A stretch of DNA of 64,000 bases from Bradysia coprophila (lineage: Eukaryota; Arthropoda; Insecta; Diptera; Sciaridae). Position numbers and translations under genes: made by a program. The notes below the pieces were generated by a model, which saw nothing but the letters and a program-made list of their open reading frames with translations, was not told the origin of the DNA and searched no databases. Location of the stretch: NCBI RefSeq assembly GCF_014529535.1, contig NW_023503592.1:1487248-1551247 (forward strand). The letters run 5' to 3'. This document shows positions 60,522-64,000 of the stretch, in pieces; within the stretch, counting starts at the first letter, position 1, and each line of letters starts with the position of its first letter.

Positions 60522-60735
60522 TATAAAAGTCTTGTGCTTCTACTTAATTAATGTAAACATCGGGTTAGGCTTGTGTATGATTTATTACGTGTTGTCTGTT
60601 CGAGCTCTACTAATGGACTGAATCTTACAATGCAGTCTGCATGATAACAATCATAGCAGACGATTTGGTTATTACTATATGTGTGTGTGATGAGAGATTT
60701 ATAGCAAATACACGAGTAGTGAACAGGTCACTACA
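60522..60735 (-). repeat. 5' LTR
   Basis: 214 bp, minus-strand start TGTAGTGACCTG, end GACTTTTATA. It contains CTCGAACAG and an AATAAATCATA that could serve as polyadenylation signal. Its outer edge borders the GACT duplication. Confidence 0.7.
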
Positions 60736-60739
60736 GACT

Positions 60740-61674
60740 TAAATTCTGTTCGTTTCTCCAGCGAAATTGGAAAATACAATTTTTTAGGCAGCTCGCTTAA
60801 GATTCGGAATAGGTCGACAAAGGTCGACCGCGGTCAAAAATCGTAGAGTTCAGGTCAAGTCAAGTAATTTTTTCAAGATTACCTGACATGGTCTCACAAG
60901 TTATCCTTGAGAACTTGTACCGGTCGACCTGAAACCTGACCTGACTAGCACTTTCAGTTTCAGGTGAATGCAGGTCAATTCAAAATTATCAGAATCACGT
61001 TCAGGTCTAAGCAGGTCAGGAACCTGACCTGTTCCGAGCCTTAAGCTCGCTCACCTCTGACCTACTATAGCCGGTGGTGAACAAAAACCGGGAATAAGGC
61101 TCTCACTGTAATAACCAAGACCGACTAATACATCGCAAACGAAAACACTCGAGTGGAGTGAAACACATTTTTCACTCCATCAATGTAATCGTAAGCGCTG
61201 CAAGAAATTTGGACACTCCATTCGAAATTCGAATTTTACCGAAGTTTTGGTCCCATAATTCATGTAGCAATGTGCTACAGGTTTGCATTCAGTGCTCATG
61301 TGTTTTTGGCCTAAAGGAATGGCTCACGTTCATTGTCTCATATTGTCACATGTTCATTGTTCACATGCCTTGACGAAAAAACAGCAAAAATTATACAATC
61401 AGTAAATTGTGCAGGACAGGGCCTGTTGTTATTTCGGTAATTTAAGGCCGAAAACACACGCACAAAATTGATGGGTTGAAGATTGAATGCGTTGATGGGA
61501 TCGACAATTATGTGGATTTTTCATTGTGGTGAATATTGGATTACAACGGAAAATGCAGCATAATTCTCATCAACGCAAAATTGATCGTATGTTTTCGATC
61601 AGAATTTTCATGGGAAAGAATCATAATCTTAATAAATTTTGATTTTGTTGTGACTAACCGTAAGATCCTACTTA
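60740..61674. other. No gene seen; CCTGACCTG-rich repeat
   Basis: At about 60785-61045 words such as AGGTCAGG, CAGGTCAA and ACCTGACCTG occur in both orientations. The same word family is seen at 49540-49700 and 50100-50270. No coding evidence. Confidence 0.45.
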
Positions 61675-61942
61675 ACAATTAGTTATAGAAGGGTTACAAA
61701 AAACACCGTTTTTTGATCTTACAAATTTGGTTTATTAGCATCGGATGCATTCCGGCATATTTGCCATCATCAGCTTGTATGTAACTAACTAAAATTCTTT
61801 ATTATTATTATTTATTAAAGAATTTTAGTTAGTTACATACAAGCTGATGATGGCAAATATGCCGAAATGCATCCGATGCTAATAAACCAAATTTGTAAGA
61901 TCAAAAAACGGTGTTTTTTGTAACCCTTCTATAACTAATTGT
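61675..61942. repeat. Near-perfect palindrome, arms about 127 bp
   Basis: ACAATTAGTTATAGAAGGGT at 61675 and its complement ending at 61942; arms differ by about one base (CCGG versus CGAA in the GCATTCCGG region) and flank a loop of about 13 bp (TTATTATTTAT). It is the tightest hairpin of the window and appears young. Confidence 0.9.
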
Positions 61943-62288
61943 GAATCATAATCTTCGCGATAATGCGTAACGAGTTCCCTCTACTGATACAAGGAAAAAT
62001 AATTTTTTAAATGAGAAACAAACAGACGTCGACCCAATCCATATATCATAATCATCAATCACCCGCACAAACAAACAAACAAAATCTGAAAACCCAGAAA
62101 ATTTCTTACAAATAGGCCAAATAGACACACTCAAGCGCCTTGAAATTTCACATATAATAATGCTCTCGCCAAATATAACTCAAAAATGATTACGACTACA
62201 CGTGTGTGTGCTTATCACATACTACACACAGTGTTAAACGTGCAATTGTTTGCGCAAATAATATTATTTACTATCGAGGGCCCTTAAG

Positions 62289-62360
62289 TCCTCGGTAGTA
62301 TAGTGGTAAGTATCCCCGCCTGTCACGCGGGAGACCGGGGTTCGATTCCCCGCCGGGGAG
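62289..62360 (+). tRNA. tRNA-Asp (GTC), second copy
   Basis: Base for base the same 72 nt as the copy at 44812-44883, on the opposite strand. CTGTCAC anticodon loop gives GTC. TTTTTTTT follows at 62364 as the pol III terminator. Confidence 0.97.
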
Positions 62361-62969
62361 GATTTTTTTTCTTTTATTCTTTGTTGTTTTCAATATGAAA
62401 TCTGTTTTCGAATTAATTGATGAGGTCTTACTATTGAAAAATTAAGTCTAAACATCGTCATTCACTTCTCCGATAAGATTTAATAGGATAAATATCAATC
62501 ATGGAGCGAGAGCTGATGTCTGACCGATGCCACTGACAAATTCTTATTTAAAGTGGGACGTTCTGTTATGAATCTCAGTCTGGTGTACAAGTGACTGTCT
62601 AGAGAAATCTAAATATAGAAGAATTGTAATTAGAAAAATTGGTTTTGCGTTGCTCGGGCACCGTAGATAATTTTTACGAAATTTTAAACAGCTCTGCCCC
62701 TGTCTGTGTTTTTTCAGTTGTAGCACTGACGATTTCAGTTCGGATCGTCTCTGTATTGAAATACTTTTCCAACATTCTTGGCATAATATTCCACCCCATT
62801 CCATCATTTCTATGGAAATCTTTAGCGCTGTACCGAACAAACTGTGGCGATACACTCAAATTCACCTTAAACTTGGTTTCTTTCTGTCTTTTCTGATCCG
62901 TGAAGTTCTACAGAGATATGATACTTTAAAAGGTGATAAAAAAAAACCATGGGTAGTTGATAAAAACAA
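62361..62969. other. No gene seen
   Basis: Non-coding. Overlapping short frames on both strands at 62544-62896 have no recognisable domain. CACCCCATTCCATCATTTCT and nearby words resemble the region near 49290-49330. Confidence 0.35.
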
Positions 62970-63143
62970 AGCTGTAAACTATGGGGAGGTCTCGCAGATA
63001 CAGACACGCGAATGACTCTACACAGTTGTCGCTAAAATGATGGATTTCATACAAAAAATTCAACTCCTGTGATCGTAATCATGGTGAGGATTTTTATATG
63101 TAAAATCACATCAGAAGCGTATCTCGCGACCAAAGTTTACAGC
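62970..63143. mobile_element. MITE family A, copy 4
   Basis: AGCTGTAAACTATGGGGAGG at the left faces CCAAAGTTTACAGCT at the right; inner GGTCTCGCAGATAC / GTATCTCGCGACC. More diverged than copy 3. Confidence 0.65.
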
Positions 63144-63241
63144 TTGGATAAAAGTGCTGAGTTATTATGGCTTAGAAGATGGTTCACAGAAAGATTGCAG
63201 AGACAGTCTCACTGATTTCTCATTATCAAACACTTGGAACA

Positions 63242-64000
63242 CTGCATAAAAAAGGAGACATAACAAAGCTGGAAAATTACCGACCCATAAGCCTATTGTC
63301 AACACTCTACAAGTTGTTTATGAAAATCATTACAAAGAGGAACACTAACAAGTTCGACTTCTACCAACCTGTTGAGCAAGCTGCTTTCAGATCTGGTTTC
63401 AGCACAAACGACCATTTGCAGGTGATGAAAACGCTTATTGAGAAGTGTCGTGAATACAACATCGACATAGTCTTGCTATTCATAGACTTCGAAAAAGCTT
63501 TCGATTCAGTGGAAACATGGTCGATATTGGACGCATTAGACGAATGTAGAGTAGACTCAAGGTACTCCAACACAATTCGATATGTGTACAAAAATGATAC
63601 TTCATGTATAAAACTTCGTAAGAGCACGGAGAAATTCAGAATTGGCCGAGGTGTAAGGCAGGGTGACACCATTTCACCGAAATTATTCACGGCGATTCTG
63701 CAGAGTGTTTTTAGGAAGTTAAACTGGAGTAAAATGGGAATAAAGATAAATGGAGAGTACCTGAGCATCCGCTTCGCTGATGACATTGTACCGATAGCAG
63801 CGAATCTAGGTCACGCTCAGCTTTTGCTACAACAGTTAAGTGAAGAGGCAAGCAAAGTTGGCCTCAAGATGAACTTATCGAAAAGAAAAGTCATGACCAA
63901 CATCGGGGACGATAGAGAAATCAAAATTGGTGACACTGTCATTGAACGAGTCGACAGCTACATATATCTAGGACATAAACTGAAGTTAGGTCTGGACAAC
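63242..64000 (+). mobile_element. RTE-type retrotransposon copy 5, 5'-truncated, runs off the window
   Basis: Plus-strand frame open from 63242 to the window end (253 codons): LHKKGDITKLENYRPISL, FIDFEKAFDSVETW, RQGDTISPKLFTAILQ, the catalytic IRFADDIVPIAA, and YIYLGHKLKLG. Homology to the other copies begins at CTGCATAAAAAAGG, so it is 5'-truncated like copies 1 and 2. Unlike copies 2 and 4 this stretch has no frameshift; only one codon is missing before RFADD. It is the best-preserved reverse transcriptase segment in the window. Confidence 0.9.

Larger units (their letters stand above)
55323..60735 (-). mobile_element. Ty3/gypsy LTR retrotransposon, CsRn1-like
   Basis: On the minus strand, in order: LTR (60735-60522), primer-binding site, a leader of about 950 bp, gag, pol, polypurine tract, LTR (55587-55323). 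Both outer ends are TGTAG/CTACA and GACT flanks both sides (55319-55322 and 60736-60739), a 4-bp target duplication. The Gag knuckle is C-x2-H-x9-C-x3-C (CFDH...KCTKPC), the CHCC box that typifies the CsRn1 family, and the primer site resembles the tRNA-Trp end, also a trait of that family. Element of 5,413 bp. No envelope gene is present. Confidence 0.9.

Noticed and set aside
55376-60740. GACTT as a five-base target duplication with a 206-bp 3' LTR
   Set aside because: The inner GACTT at about 55375 lies within the LTR. TGTAG/CTACA ends with GACT flanks and alignment to GACTTTTATA of the 5' LTR fit better.

Overview
The window looks like nuclear DNA of an insect, most probably a fly of the nematoceran (midge/gnat) grade. 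Support: a spliced Rab2 gene with dipteran-like sequence and short introns, TATA-box genes for secreted proteins, RTE-type and CsRn1-like retroelements, many small inverted-repeat elements and an AT-rich background. The order is inferred from protein resemblance; no species is claimed.

Layout. 0-5.5 kb: one large exon of a secreted leucine-rich-repeat (LRR) gene plus two broken LRR pieces and a dead non-LTR fragment. 7.1-8.6 kb (minus): an uncharacterised four-exon gene. 9-14.3 kb: repeats (two clusters of inverted short repeats, a 5'-truncated RTE copy, small MITE-like elements, a 50-bp minisatellite). 15.0-15.9 kb (minus): a two-exon, membrane-anchored 2H-phosphoesterase-like protein. 16.6-20.9 kb: repeats and a second RTE copy. 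21.2-27.6 kb (plus): a secreted cysteine-rich protein with about 15 antistasin-like units. Its signal peptide lies on its own exon, 4.5 kb upstream across an intron full of transposon debris. 28.5-29.1 kb (minus): a small secreted protein with a TATA box. 31.9-35.3 kb (minus): an ankyrin-repeat/SOCS-box protein in two exons. 36-37 kb (minus): a weak candidate with tiny exons. 40.5-41.6 kb (minus): a MYND zinc-finger protein. 41.8-43.6 kb: a fourth RTE copy. 44.8 and 45.4 kb: tRNA-Asp and tRNA-Gly; an identical second tRNA-Asp lies at 62.3 kb. 50.0-54.1 kb (minus): Rab2 exons 2-5. 55.3-60.7 kb (minus): a Ty3/gypsy element of CsRn1 type with LTRs, a four-base target duplication, an intact pol and a predicted -1 frameshift site. 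63.2-64.0 kb: a fifth RTE copy that runs off the end.

The genes do not form a pathway. They are ordinary single insect genes embedded in very transposon-rich DNA. The most interesting signals are the 321-bp higher-order repeat that built the antistasin-like protein, the gypsy element whose pol is open although its LTRs are strongly diverged, and the paired empty and filled sites that show an insertion made of nothing but an RTE-like (AAG)n tail. All splice structures were assembled by eye from open frames, GT/AG sites and codon phase; no alignment or search was run.
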